DNA of 64,000 nucleotides. It comes from Panax quinquefolius (lineage: Eukaryota; Streptophyta; Magnoliopsida; Apiales; Araliaceae). The notes below the pieces were generated by a model, which ran no database searches, was not told the DNA's origin, and was given only the letters and a program-made list of their open reading frames with translations. The stretch is taken from positions 118,486,893 to 118,550,892 of the forward strand of contig CM035171.1 of assembly GCA_020205615.1 (NCBI GenBank). The letters are read 5' to 3'. Shown here piece after piece: positions 32,341 to 44,585 of the stretch. Position 1 is the first letter of the stretch; the number at the start of each line of letters is the position of its first letter. The position numbers were made by a program, and so were the translations under genes.

Positions 32341-35157
32341 TGTGACGCCCCCAAAATAGGTATACACAACACCCATTCTGAGTCGCCAAATACATGGTAC
32401 AGAAACAACTACAACTTTATTATTACAACAAGAAACTGTGAGTTTGAATACAATTATTATCTTCAGATAATATCTATACTCAAATAAATCCTCATCACAT
32501 TTATTGATACATCATTTTACGAAAATGGTGAGGACTACTAAACAATCCTTTCTAAAACCTTCATTCCATACCCCAGGCTAAATTCGCTCGCTATATTCTC
32601 GCCTCCCGAGAAAAATGGAACAAAAAGGAAAAGGGTGAGCTCAACTAGCTTTCGATAAAGAATATTATGACTAAGATAATATACAACAAATTATCGTTAG
32701 TCTTCAACAGGGAAAAATATAATAGAATACAATAGACAACAAATTTTAAATCAATATTCGCAGCGGAAATAATAATTCATAGAAGAGTTACGTAGAGAAT
32801 GAAATCTACTATAATCTATGAATTTAACAGTCCATCATCAATATTTTATCCCTGTAACATCAATCAATATACATCTCAAATCAAATATTCATCTTTGCAC
32901 TACAGGCCAAAGATATTCATCAATCGGTCATGTTCATCTCAACACCTGTTCATCTTTGCACTTAAGGCCAAAGATATTCATCAGTCGGTCATGTTTATTT
33001 AAACACCTGTTCATCTTTGCACTACAGGCCAAAGATATTCTTCAGAAATCATTCATCTTTGCTACTGGGCCAAAGATATTCAATAATATCATCATTTAAG
33101 ATCGAGAATGATGAAAATATTTTTAAAGAAACGAATCCGATGAAACAAAATGACAAGGATTAAGGATTAAGGATTAGATTTTGGTTTTATCCACGCCCAA
33201 AAAATACCTCAAAAATAATCATAGTGGTGTAAAATTCAAGAATGATCAAAACACGGATACAATCAAAGCTAGTATCCGAATAGATATTTTGGACAAAAAG
33301 AAGAAATTTTATTTTTCTAAGAATGAATAGTCACAGATATCGTGAATAGTCTTGATATCGTGAATAGTAACTCAGACACCAAAAGATAGAAATTCCACAA
33401 AAAAGCGTCTTCACGCCTTTACTTGAATAAGACTACTCGTGAATAAGAAACTTTAATGAATAATAACTTCATGAATAAGAACTCATGAATAAGAACTCAT
33501 GAATAAGTAACCCCAAACATGAAAAAGTTCCAAATTTGATAAAAACTTGGATCAACATTTCAAATAATGATATTAAAGAAATAATATCATTTGAGAATAA
33601 AATAACATCCCTTACCTCGAAAGATGCAGATCTTCTAGTTGAAACAGGATATAAAGCTATGACTTGAACTTGCACCAGTATAGCAATACTCAAAGTATAC
33701 TCAAAATACTCACAAGAATACGCTCGATAATATAGAGAGAAAAACTTCAATTTACGGTGTGATTTTCAATTCTAACCTAAGCACCCTATTTATAGGAAAT
33801 TGCTTAGAACACCAAAGCAGAAAATTTAATATAATAATATTATATATATTACAAATTCTCTACGCACCTAGAACCATCTGAATTCAGCAACTTGCATGTG
33901 TTTAATGAGGCTAACCAAACACAAAAAACGTTTTTGTAATTAAAAATATTTTAAACTTCCAAAAATCAATTATTTCGGAGCTTCGGAACTTCAATAATTC
34001 ATAATAAATAGCCCGTTCATCAGAAAATTTGAATCTCGCGAGTTTTTATAGGAAATTCAATTCTCTACAACTTTGCAGAAGAAAGTTTTTCCAAATTCCA
34101 AATAGAAATCGTACCAAATCCACAAGCGAGGCGATTTTACAATATAATCAAATTTCGATCGATAAATGGGGTCCACCGCATGTTTAACATGTTTTAAACA
34201 TTTATTGCAACAAAAATACTCTTCCTCCTCGTATACTCATATATCCCACATTCGTTGTAAAAATATCACCATTATTATATTATTAAAATATAATAATATA
34301 TTTAAATGAATTATTTTATCAGAAAAAGATAAAATTTCAATTTTCAACAATTGTCACCATAAAAATTTTCTCCATCTATATCCACATAAAATCAATATTT
34401 TTCTCATCATATGAATCAATAATTAATTATTAGCAAATAATATTATAGAATCACAATATTAATGACCGGCGGTTCAGGGAAGAGGGGGCTTTCGAATAAG
34501 AATTTCTTCTTCTTTGGCGCAAGCAATTAGGTGACCAAACCTCTCCTTAGGCGAGAACTTTCTAGACATTGCCAATAATGTTATCTAATAATATTATTCG
34601 GATAATATGAATTATTGCTTCGATAATAAAAATCTTGTGTAATGACAATTATTGAAACAATGAATATAAAATATCAACGCAACAATTATTGAATCAATAA
34701 AATAAAATCTTTGAGCGGTAATTCTTTAACAACAATTATTGAGTAGTGCCTTCTTACGTAAGAATCAATAATTGGTGCAATCTGTAGTCTCTTCTTGTTC
34801 AACAACGCGTAATAGTGTGTTTTAACCACACCGGGTATTCCAACAAGATATTAACAGTAACAACTACTGTACCGTATTTTTAAAACAACTTATATTTGTC
34901 GTTTTCTTCATCCAATCACTTTCCGTTATGGGGCCCACACATGGTGCTGCGCAGTCGTTTAAATATTCCCCAAGCGATCTGAATATTCCACGACCAAGCG
35001 AATATTCCCCGACGATAATGAATATTTTATAACCATCATTATTTTGAAATATTTGCATATTTAACCCTTAACTATCCACATTAATCAAATCAACCCTTAC
35101 TATTTCAAAATAATAAATAAAGGAAATTCCTTTTTATTTAAAAATTTGGGTCTTACA
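32341..35157 (-). repeat. 3' LTR of element B
   Basis: 2817 bp. It begins on the plus strand as TGTGACGCCCCC and ends ...GGGTCTTACA, the complement of the LTR start. It includes three to four ~58-base repeats around 'ggccaaagatattcatc' at 32895-33075. Its partner LTR is at 39101-41923. Confidence 0.9.
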
Positions 35158-36700
35158 ACCTCCCTCCTTATGAAATTTAAATCCTCGAAATTGGCGTCGT
35201 ATCTTGCAGTGTTTGAAAAGGTGAGGATACCTCGCTTTCATTTCCGTTTCTAATTCCCGGTCATTTCCTCTATAGCATGGTTTCTCCACAAAACTTTAAC
35301 TTGTGGTATAACCTTTCTTGGCGTAGGACATGCTCCTTCCTATCCAAGATCTTGGCGGTGCCTCTCTCATACGTTAAGTCTTGGTATCTCGTCCGGTTCT
35401 AACTTCAATAACGTGGTTCGAGTCTTTCACATATTTACGAAATACGGATATGTGAAACACATTATGAACACGAGACATACTTGGAGGTAACGCTTAAGTC
35501 TATAGGCTACATTTCCTACTCGATCAAGAATTTGAAATGGACCAATAAATCATGGATTGAGCTTTCCTCTCTTCCCAAATCTTGTAACTCCTTCCATGGA
35601 GCAACTCGCAACAATCATGATCCCTACATTAAATTCCACGTCCTTTCGATGAAGATCCACATAACTCTTTTATCGATTTTGTCTGCTTTGTATCGTTGTC
35701 GAATCATTAGTCATAATACGTCTTAACTTTCGGGTCCCAACAATGTTGATTCACCCACCTCATCCCAACATATTGGAGAACGACATTTTGTCCATATAAT
35801 GCTTGAATGGAACCATGCCTATATTTGTTTAATAACTATTGTTGTATGAGAATTCCACCAATGGCAAAAGTACTTATCCCAACTTCCTTTGAAATCTAGG
35901 ACCTGAGTTTTAATATATCTTCAAGAGTTTGAGTAGTCCTTTCGATTGCCCATCCGTTTGAGGATGGTATGCCAAACCCAATCGTAAATTCGTGCCCATA
36001 GCTTTTCTAACCCAAAATCATGAAGTGAATCTTGGGTCGCGATCTAAAACTATGGATATCTTGGCATGCCATGCAATCTCACAATCGCATTTACGTACAT
36101 ACGAGAAAGACGTTCAAGGAATAAGTCTCTCGTGTCGGTAAGAAATGAAGCGAGACTTGGTTAATCTATCGTGATAACCTAAATAGCATTGATGCCTTGA
36201 GAAACCGCAGAAGACCCGTGAACGAAATCCATAGTAATGTGTTCCCACTTCCATTCCGAATCTCAAGTGGTTGCAACGGACCCTTAGGTACAAGATGCTC
36301 CGCCTTTACACGTTGGCAAGTTAAACACCTCGAGATAAACTACGCGATCTCTCTCCTCGTATTGCTCCACCAAAATGTATGTTGAAGATCATAATACATT
36401 TTGGTACTCGAGATGGATTGCAAATGGCGTGTTGTGTGCCTCCATCATAATCTTGTACTTCAAATCGTAGTCGTTAGGAACACAAAGTCTAGAGTGGACT
36501 CAAGTATTCCTTCTTCATCAATTCTCGCCCTAAATAGCTCCTTCTTGTACTTTCTTCTTCATACGCATCAACTCCGGATTACGGTGGCTTGAGCGACCTT
36601 AACTTTTTCTATTAAAGTTGGCTCTGTCGTATACTTGACATCATCGCTTTTCGTTCCGCATATGATCTTCTACTCAATGCGTCGGCTACCACGTTCGCTT
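35158..36700 (-). pseudogene. Element B integrase and chromodomain region
   Basis: The polypurine tract complement (acctccctcctta) starts at 35158. Moving upstream of the gene: chromodomain tail about 35200-35400, GPY/F module about 35470-35590, integrase core and zinc finger about 35950-36370, and the RNase H end ('DALSRRS'-type) near 36680. Multiple frameshifts prevent a continuous protein. Confidence 0.75.
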
Positions 36701-37080
36701 TTCAAGATGGTATGGTTAGAATATGTCTTGAAATGAGTCTCCTCTTGAGTTCTTGAAGCTCTTCCCACATTCCTTGCTCCCATTCGAATTTTGTATCTCT
36801 ACGAGTCAATTTGCGTTAATGGAATAGCGATTCGAGAATATCCTTCAACGAATCTCCGATAATAACCAACTAAGCCTGAAAGCTACGTCTTTCGATAATC
36901 GACTTAGGTTGCTCTCAATCGTGACTCGTATCCCAATCTTGGATAAAGACGTCACAATGACACCTATCGCTTTACTATCGCATTGCGAATATGACGTCCC
37001 TACAGAGAGTGCGGCTTAGGTGAATTCCACAAAGGAAGTCACAAGATAAAGGCTCGGTACCAAATTCTATAGTTGAATTT
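36701..37080 (-). pseudogene. Element B: deleted RT/RNase H junction with a foreign-looking segment
   Basis: Where A and D hold about 1.2 kb of RT and RNase H, B has only the start of RNase H (36720-36870) followed by about 130 bases (36925-37060) that do not match RT. Within them, 'ggtgtcattgtgacgtct' on the minus strand matches 48863-48880 of element C. The catalytic FIDD block is absent. Confidence 0.7.
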
Positions 37081-38950
37081 TTACTCCTAAAGTTCAATAG
37101 GAGCCATTCGATATGAGATTTTAGAAATGAGTTTTGTCTTTGGGTTCAAAATCGATACAAAATTTAATATCGGGGCTTTGGGAGTAAGCCAAGAAATTCT
37201 TCTTGAAATACGTCGGGAAAAATTAATAACAACAAGAATATTATTCAAATCGGCGTGTCTTTATTCAAATCCATAACATGGACTAAGAAAATTTGACATC
37301 CGTAATAAACGAATGACTTCATGGCTTGATAAGAAAATGTTTGACTACAATGGTTTGATTGCTTGAATTGAATAACGAGTTTGCTTAGGAATATGAAAAC
37401 TAACAACCTTACGAAAGTAATCAATTTTGGCATGATGAGTAGTTAACCTTAAAATCACATCAAAATCAAATATCTCTATAGAAATAAGGTTAACGAGTAA
37501 TGTGATAGTGCCAACTGAATCAAGCAAGATTTATAAACAACGGATGTAATGAAAGTTTCTCTAACGGAGTCTCCATAAATAGGTCAAAGTCTAATTTCTC
37601 CGTAGTCAAGTTCAAACGTTGGTAGCAAGAGAGATAAAAGAATGGGTAGAATCAGGTATCTAGTAAGGTATAAACTTCGCAAGAATTTATAATTAACTAA
37701 CCTGTCTAACTTCGTTCGAGTTCCTCGCATTTTAATGGCCACGACAAACGCTCTTCCGAGAATCGTTGTCTTTGACTTTTCTCGGGACATCCTTTTGAGT
37801 CACCATTCATTGATGGGTTTTCGATATCGTCTGATCTCGGCGATATGTCCTTCTTTTCCACAATTATAGCATACCTTAAAGCTGTTGTGGGCGGTTTGGT
37901 GATATGTCCCTCTTTCCCGCATTTGTAACATACGACCGGTGGTCGTTCTCCTCCCTAAAACTAGTTCTTCTTTGCGCCGACGTCTTCACATGGTCGTTGT
38001 TGAATCTCCTCTTTTTAAAATCTCCTCCCACTCGCTTTCTTCTTTTTCATGGCCACGATTACCACCAGTGGTTCCGCCTTTAATCTCTATTCTTCTTTCT
38101 CCGCCGGTTATCGTTATTCGATGACTGCTATCTTCTGTATGATCCTCGGTTATGGTCCCTCGGTTGAACGTACTCGTTATCTCGCTTTCTAACAATTGAG
38201 CCACATTGACAACATCTGAATAGAGAAAATTTATGAGAAATGAGATCTTCGACGTATGTCGGGTTTCAAACCTCTAAGAAACATCCGCGTCATACGTTCC
38301 TCATTCTCCACCAAATGAGGTGCAACCACGGATAACTCCGCGAACTTCGCCTCGTCTTTGGGACAAATCATGTTATTCTCGCTTCTAGTCTAATAAACTC
38401 CACTTCCTTCATATGATGAATACTTTCGAGGAAGTACTTGTCATTGAACTGCTTTGAAACGTCTCCTGACGTCTTTGAGTGCGGTGGATGGGTACACTTC
38501 ATGATTCCCACCAAGAATCTGCCTTGCCACGGAACATAAAAGTAGCGAATGGAACTTTACGTTCCTCATACATCCCAAGACATCGAATATCTTGGTAATT
38601 TGTTTGACCACGTCTCGCTTTAATCGGATCCGGCTTTCCCAGAATGCATTCGTGGTCCCAACTCTTTGAACTGTTTGGTTTGTGACCACCGTGAATTGCT
38701 ATCATTTCCTCCTGTATTTTGAACACGAGTCTCCTCGTGCGATTTTTGCATGAACTCGCAAAAAGCTTCTAAACATCCCCTCGTTCATCATCTCTTTTCG
38801 GTGGTGTTGTTCACGGGAGGAACATTGCCACTGTTGCACGTTCTCCTCGTTGGTGAGTACAGGCATCTCCACGGTCTCATTTACTCCATCATTAATATTC
38901 TCGATTCGACATTCTCAAATCATGTCATAAAACAAGGGGTTAATTAAGGA
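37081..38950 (-). pseudogene. Element B protease and gag region
   Basis: From right to left: gag homology 38950-38130 (including the 'VPFATFMFRG' block near 38540), two CCHC zinc knuckles near 37930 and 37870, and protease with its flanks about 37660-37240. The D-T-G region is damaged. Frames change repeatedly. Confidence 0.75.
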
Positions 38951-39082
38951 AATCAATATATCACATAATATCCCTATATACTTACCAACTAACAAATAAG
39001 CTTAGGTAGGACACACTTTAGTGAAGGATTTACTCGTCTCTCCCTCCTAGTTCTATTCCCCATCTCATGCCAGAGATCATAT

Positions 39083-39098
39083 CCTAAGCTCGATACCA
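39083..39098 (-). other. Primer-binding site, element B
   Basis: On the minus strand this reads ttggtatcgagcttag, two bases inside the 5' LTR. It resembles the initiator-Met tRNA complement seen in A, C and D. Confidence 0.7.
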
Positions 39099-39100
39099 AC

Positions 39101-41923
39101 CGCGCGCCCCAAAATAGGTATACACAACACCCATTCCGAGTGCTTGAATACATAGGTACGAAAACAACTACAACTTTATTATTACAACAAGAAAAGCTGT
39201 GAGTTTGAATACAAATATTATCTTCTAGATAATATCTATACTCAAATAAATCCTCATCACATTTATTGATACATCATTTTACAAAAATGGTGAGGACTAC
39301 TAAACAATCCTTTCTAAAACCTTCATTCCATACCCCAGACTAAGTGCTTTCATTATATTCTCGCCTCCACGAGAAAAATGGAACAAAAGGAAAAGGGTGA
39401 GCTCAACTAGCTCAAGAAGAATATTATGACTAAGATAATATACAACAAATTATCGTTAGTCTTCAACAGGAAAAATATAATAGAATCTGATAGTATGACA
39501 AATTTTAAATCAATATTCGCAATGAAATAATAATTCATAGAAGAGTTACGTAGAGAATGAAATCTACTATAATCTATGAATTTAACGGTCCATCATCAAT
39601 ATTTTATCCTGTAACATCAATCAATATACATCTCAAATCAAATATTCATCTTTGCACTACTGGGCCAAAGATATTCATCAATCGGTCATGTATTCATCTC
39701 AACACTGTTCATCTTTGCACTTAAGGCCAAAGATATTCATCACCCGGTCATGTTCATTTAAACACTGCTCATCTTTGCACTACTGAGGCCAAAGATATTC
39801 TTGAAATCATTCATCTTTTGCACTACAGCCAAAGATATTCAATAATATCATCATTTAAGACCGAGGATGATGAAAATATTTTTTTTTTAAGAAACGAATC
39901 CGATGAAACAAAATGACAAGGATTAAGGATTAAGGATTCAGTACTTGGTTTTATCCACATCCAAAAATACCTCAAAAATAATCATAGTGGTGTAAAATTC
40001 AAGAATGATCAAAACATGGATCTGATCAAAGCTAGTATCCGAATAGATATTTTGACAAAAGAAGAAATTTTATTTTTCTGATTGAATAGTCTCAGATATC
40101 GTGAATAGTCTTGAGTATCGTGAATAGTAACTCAGACACCAAAAGATAGAAATTCCACAAAAACGTCTTCACGCTTCATGAATAGTACTCGTGAATAAGA
40201 ACTCATGAATAAGTAACTCGCTGAATAATAACTTCGTGAATAAGTAACTCATGAATAGTAACTCATGAATAGTAACCCAGGACATGAAAAGTTCCAAATT
40301 TGATAAAAACATCGGATCAACATTTCAAAGATAATGATATTAAAGAAATAATATCATTTGAGAAGAAAATAACATCCCTTACCTCGAAAATGCAGATCTT
40401 ACAGTTGAAACACCTGGATATAAAGGCTGACTTGAACTTGCACCATCAGTATAGCAATACTCAAAGTATACTCAAAATACTCACAAGAATACGCTCGATA
40501 ATATAGAGAGAAAAACTTCAATTTACGGTGTGATTTTCAATTCTAACCTAAGCACCCTATTTATAGAAATTGCTTAGAAACACCAAAAGCGAAAAATTTA
40601 ATATAATAATATTATATATATTACAAATTCTCTACGCACCTAGAACCATCTGAATTCAGCAACTTGCATGTGTTTAATGAGGCTAACCAAACACAAAAAA
40701 CGTTTTTGTAATTAAAATATTTTAAACTTCCAAAAATCAATTATTTTGAGCTTGAACTTCAATAATTCATAATAAATAGCCCGTTCATCAGAAAATTTGA
40801 ATCTCGCGAGTTTTATAGGAAATTCAATTCTCTACAACTTTGCAGAAGAAAGTTTTTCAAATTCCAAACAAAATCGACCAAAAATCCACAAACGGACGAT
40901 TTTACAAGCTATAATCAAATTTCAGTCAATAAATGGGGTCCATCGACATGTTTAACATGTTTTAAACATTTATTGCAACAAAAATACTCTTCCTCCTCGT
41001 ATACTCATATATCCCACATTCGTTGTAAAAATATCACCATTATTATATTATTAAAATATAATAATATATTTAAATGAATTATTTTATCAGAAAAAGATAA
41101 AATTTCAATTTTCAACAATTGTCACCATAAAAATTTTCTCCATCTATATCCACATAAAATCAATATTTTTCTCATCATATGAATCAATAATTAATTATTC
41201 GCAAATAATATTATAGAATCACAATATTGACAACCAGGCAGTTCCCAGGAAAGAGGGGGCTTTCCAATAAGAATTTCTTCTTCTTGGCGCCATGATTAGG
41301 TGACCAAACCTCTCCTTAGATGTAACTTTCTAGACATTGCCAATAATGTTATCTAATAATATTATTCGGATAATATGAATTATTGCTTCGATAATAAAAA
41401 ATACCTTGTGTAATGACAATTATTGAAACAACAAAGAATATAAAATATCAACGCAACAATTATTGAATCAATAAAATAAAATCTTTGACAAGAATTAACG
41501 TAACAATTATTGAGTAGTGCCTTCTTACGTAAGAATCAATAATTGGTGCAATCTGGTATCTTCTCAACAACAACGTAATAATAGTGTGTTTTAACCACCG
41601 GGTATTCCAACAATGATAATCTTGAAATAACTACGCTCGTTATTTAAAAACAACTTATATTTGTCGTTTTCTTCATCCAATCACTTTTCGTTATGGGGCC
41701 CACACATGGCTGCGCCGTCGTACGAATATTCCCCGACAGTACGAATATTCCACGACCAAACGAATATTCCCCGACGATAATGAATATTTTATAACCACTT
41801 GCTTATTTTGAAATATTTGCATATTTAACCCTTAACTATCCACATTAATCAAATCAACCCTTACTATTTCAAAATAATAAATAAAGAAAATTCCTTTTTA
41901 TTTAAAAATTTCGGGGTCTTACA
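39101..41923 (-). repeat. 5' LTR of element B
   Basis: 2823 bp, ending ...GGGGTCTTACA at 41923 next to the TGTAT duplication. It carries the same ~58-base repeats (39650-39845) and a 'gaatagtaactcat' short tandem run (40180-40275). It differs from 32341-35157 mainly by clustered short replacements. Confidence 0.9.
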
Positions 41924-41947
41924 TGTATAATATTTACAAAACACCAA

Positions 41948-42883
41948 TTAGTGAAGTAGTACGTCGTCAAACCCGTCAGAATCAAAATCATTTTCATTTC
42001 CATCTTCTGATTCTGTCACTTCCTCTTCTGTATCAATTTCTTCCTCAGTATCATCTTCTACCACCACATACGGACTGAAAACCACATCTTCCTCCACTTC
42101 GTCAACATCGAGTATGTTAACGACATCATCAACCACCACGTCGTCATCATCTAGCACAACGTGGCTGGGATTGCTAACTTGTTCTTGCAACGGGTCATCC
42201 GTACCATCAAATGACCGAGTCTTCGTTGTGACAACTGTATACCAGGGGGTTCTATAATTTACGACATTAGGGGCGTAGTACACTTGAGTTGCTTGGCTGG
42301 CTAACACAAATACGTCATCAGATTGTAAATTTGATTTTATATCTATTGTGACAATTCTATTACGATCAACTTTAACACCCTTTGCAGTATCAAACCAACG
42401 ACACTTAAATGTAACGACCTTTTTAGCACCTGGATAATTGAGCACAACCACTTCCTTTAATCTTCCAAAGTAATTGGACTCAGAATCTCCATAACAACTT
42501 CTTAACACGACAACGCCAGAGTTAACTGATGTTAATTCATTCAAGTCATCAACTTTGAATCTATACCCATTCACGATACAACCTGGAAATGAACTAACGA
42601 GTTTGTACGGGCCTAAAATGACATCTCTAAAACGCTCATAATCGTTCTCTTCTTCAACCCTTCTCTTAAACCACTGATGGAAATTGTCATTAGTGGATGC
42701 TTCCATCTGTGATGTAGTCAACCCCAGGTTAGAAGCTCGCGATTCCAATTCTAAGTATGCACTCGGAGAACATGTAGAGACACCAGCTAAAAGTTCCTCA
42801 AAACTTATAAAAACGCACCCTGTGCATTGGCACCGACCTACATAACATCCAATAACGGTCCCAAACTGGGGACTATTCAACAT
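41948..42883 (-). CDS. CACTA transposase C-terminal region (DUF4216-type), outer element
   Basis: An uninterrupted 311-residue frame. Residues about 60-130 hold 'NFHQWFKRRVEEEN'. Residues about 130-225 hold a DUF4216-like domain: 'YFGRLKEVVVLNYPG', 'VVTFKCRWFD', then 'DDVFVLASQATQVYYAP'. The tail from about residue 235 is very acidic. DUF4216 is found at the C-terminal side of TNP2-type transposases in plant CACTA elements (family knowledge). The N-terminal catalytic part is not found upstream, where only A+T-rich DNA and a leader lie. The frame is intact, but the protein is probably not a working transposase. Confidence 0.75.
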   Translation of the reverse strand: MLNSPQFGTVIGCYVGRCQCTGCVFISFEELLAGVSTCSPSAYLELESRASNLGLTTSQMEASTNDNFHQWFKRRVEEENDYERFRDVILGPYKLVSSFPGCIVNGYRFKVDDLNELTSVNSGVVVLRSCYGDSESNYFGRLKEVVVLNYPGAKKVVTFKCRWFDTAKGVKVDRNRIVTIDIKSNLQSDDVFVLASQATQVYYAPNVVNYRTPWYTVVTTKTRSFDGTDDPLQEQVSNPSHVVLDDDDVVVDDVVNILDVDEVEEDVVFSPYVVVEDDTEEEIDTEEEVTESEDGNENDFDSDGFDDVLLH

Positions 42884-44029
42884 TCACTCCTAATGAGTGA
42901 ATGTCGAACGGATTTCTAAGTTGAAAGTATCGTGTTTTATCGTTAAGTGTATTGAAGATTAAATGGAGAGTATTATTGAGTTTATTGAAAATTGTGGCAA
43001 ACTAAGCAAATGCTACTTAGTTTATTTTGCCAATGATAAACTAAGTAAGTGGTACTTAGTTTTTGTATTATTTTATTTTATTTTATTTTATATGTTTTAC
43101 TTTAATTTAATTTAATATAAAATTAATTAATTAATTTAGATTTATTTATTTTATTTTATTTTGTATAATATTATATTAAATAATAAAGTAAATTTATTTT
43201 ATTTTATTGTATTAAATTAAATTAAATTAATTTTATTTTTAATTTATTTTAAATTATATTATATTAAATAATAAAGTAAATTTATTTTATTTTATTAAAT
43301 TTATTTTATGTTATTAAACTTATTTTATTTTATAGTTTATTATATTATATTATATTATATAATTTATTAAAGTTATTTAAATCTCCTAGTATTTTTTTTG
43401 TATAATTTTATTAATTTATTTAAGTTTTCTAATATTACTACTTAGTTTTAGTTAGTTGCGAACTAAGTCCTAATTATCTTTTATATAGTTAATTAAATAT
43501 TTATTTATTATCATCTATAACTTCCATGTAATTCTTATTCGGAAATTCCGGTTCTAATTAATATTCAAAACCAAAATAAAGAATGATACTTCAATGATTC
43601 ACAAATTAAAATTCACAATCTTTGGAAAAGGAAGAAATTAGAACACCGCAAATTATAAGTTTATCACACCGCATTTCACTTCATATGGCAACAAAAGGCA
43701 TAAAATTGAACTAAATTCGGATACATCAAATTCACTATCCAAATGCAACCAAATCGGATACAAATTAGGCTCATTGACCCCAAATTAGAACCAAATCAGA
43801 TGCAATTGCATGTACTGCTGACCCCAAAAATTATACTACCAAACTTACAAAATCAGATACATGCAATTGTAACTTATTAAACCCTATAACTCCAAATTAT
43901 GATATATATTAACACATGACACCAAATCAGATGCAATTGTAACTTATTAAACCAATTCCAATCAAAATCAGTAGAATAAATATTAACCCTAGCTAAAAAA
44001 ATTAGTAATTTCAGTATATACCTTTAATT
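42884..44029 (-). other. 5' non-coding part of the outer CACTA
   Basis: Very A+T-rich, with (ttatt)n-like pentamer runs at 43060-43380. A pair of near-palindromic 'aaactaag...cttagttt' blocks lies at 43000-43062. No coding signal for the missing transposase catalytic domain was found. Confidence 0.5.
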
Positions 44030-44300
44030 ACAAGAGGAGAAAAGGGACCGAAAAGAGAGAGTCAGAGGCGAGGTCGTCGGAGTAGTCGTCACAGTAAGAA
44101 TCCGGTGGCCGGAGATGGTGGTCGGAGTCGTGGTCGTCGGAGGCGGTGGTTGAAATCCGGCGAGGTGGTGGTATGGGTGGACTGGTTTGAGGGACTTTTA
44201 GTGAGAGAGAGCGAGTGAAAGAGCTGAACTGAGAGAGAGAATGAGAGTGAGTGACGAGGGAGGCGCTGGAGAAAATAATCTGTTTAGGTTTTTAAGGTTT
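44030..44300 (-). promoter_or_regulatory. Leader exon region of the outer CACTA
   Basis: On the minus strand this is a pyrimidine-rich stretch (ctctctct at 44190-44250), then a G+C-rich block with 'caccacctcgccgg', ending in a GT donor near 44030 (cttgtaattaaagg). It parallels the leader exon in the inner CACTA. Probable transcription start region, by composition and position only. Confidence 0.4.
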
Positions 44301-44582
44301 ATTCTCGACAGAATTCCGTCGAGGTTATATCAGTCGACCATAGGTTAATGTTGACAAATTATTCAGTCGAGGATACCACATATTCTGTCGACTTTATATT
44401 CGCGCTCGCAGGAAACCTTCGCACCGAGTAGGAGTTCTTATTGTCGACTGATGTCCGTCGAGGATTACTTAACACCGACTGACTTAATGTCGACCGAATA
44501 TTCAGTCGGTCTTATAATTACGTCGACTAAATACATTCCGTCGACCTTAATTCCGTCGGAATTAAAGCTTTTTCTTGTAGTG
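44301..44582. repeat. Right subterminal repeats and terminus of the outer CACTA
   Basis: At least eight short copies, direct and inverted, of 'ccgtcga' or 'cagtcga' type motifs, ending in the complement of CACTACAAGAAAAAGC. Such arrays bind the element's ORF1 protein in studied CACTA elements (family knowledge). Confidence 0.75.
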
Positions 44583-44585
44583 TTT

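Larger units (their letters stand above)
32341..41923 (-). mobile_element. Ty3/Gypsy chromovirus element B, complete ends, RT deleted
   Basis: 9583 bp with two ~2.8 kb LTRs (32341-35157 and 39101-41923). It is flanked by perfect 5-bp duplications TGTAT (32336-32340 and 41924-41928). Minus-strand order: 5' LTR, primer-binding site, gag, zinc knuckles, protease, RNase H scraps, integrase, chromodomain, polypurine tract, 3' LTR. The internal region is about 3.9 kb against about 4.75 kb in A and D, because RT and most of RNase H are gone. It sits between the two ORFs of the outer CACTA and so is younger than that element. Confidence 0.93.
25770..44582 (-). mobile_element. Outer CACTA (En/Spm) transposon, split by two insertions
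   Basis: Ends are CACTACAGCAAAAA on the left and the complement of CACTACAAGAAAAAGC on the right, flanked by TTT (25767-25769) and TTT (44583-44585), the 3-bp duplication typical of CACTA elements. Many short subterminal repeats around 'ccgtcga' lie near both ends. Minus-strand order: leader region (44260-44030), DUF4216-type ORF (42883-41948), ORF1 (about 32257-31301, its last codons at 26475). Removing the inner CACTA and the Gypsy leaves about 4.4 kb. The catalytic part of the TNP2-type transposase is not seen, so it is probably non-autonomous. Confidence 0.88.
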
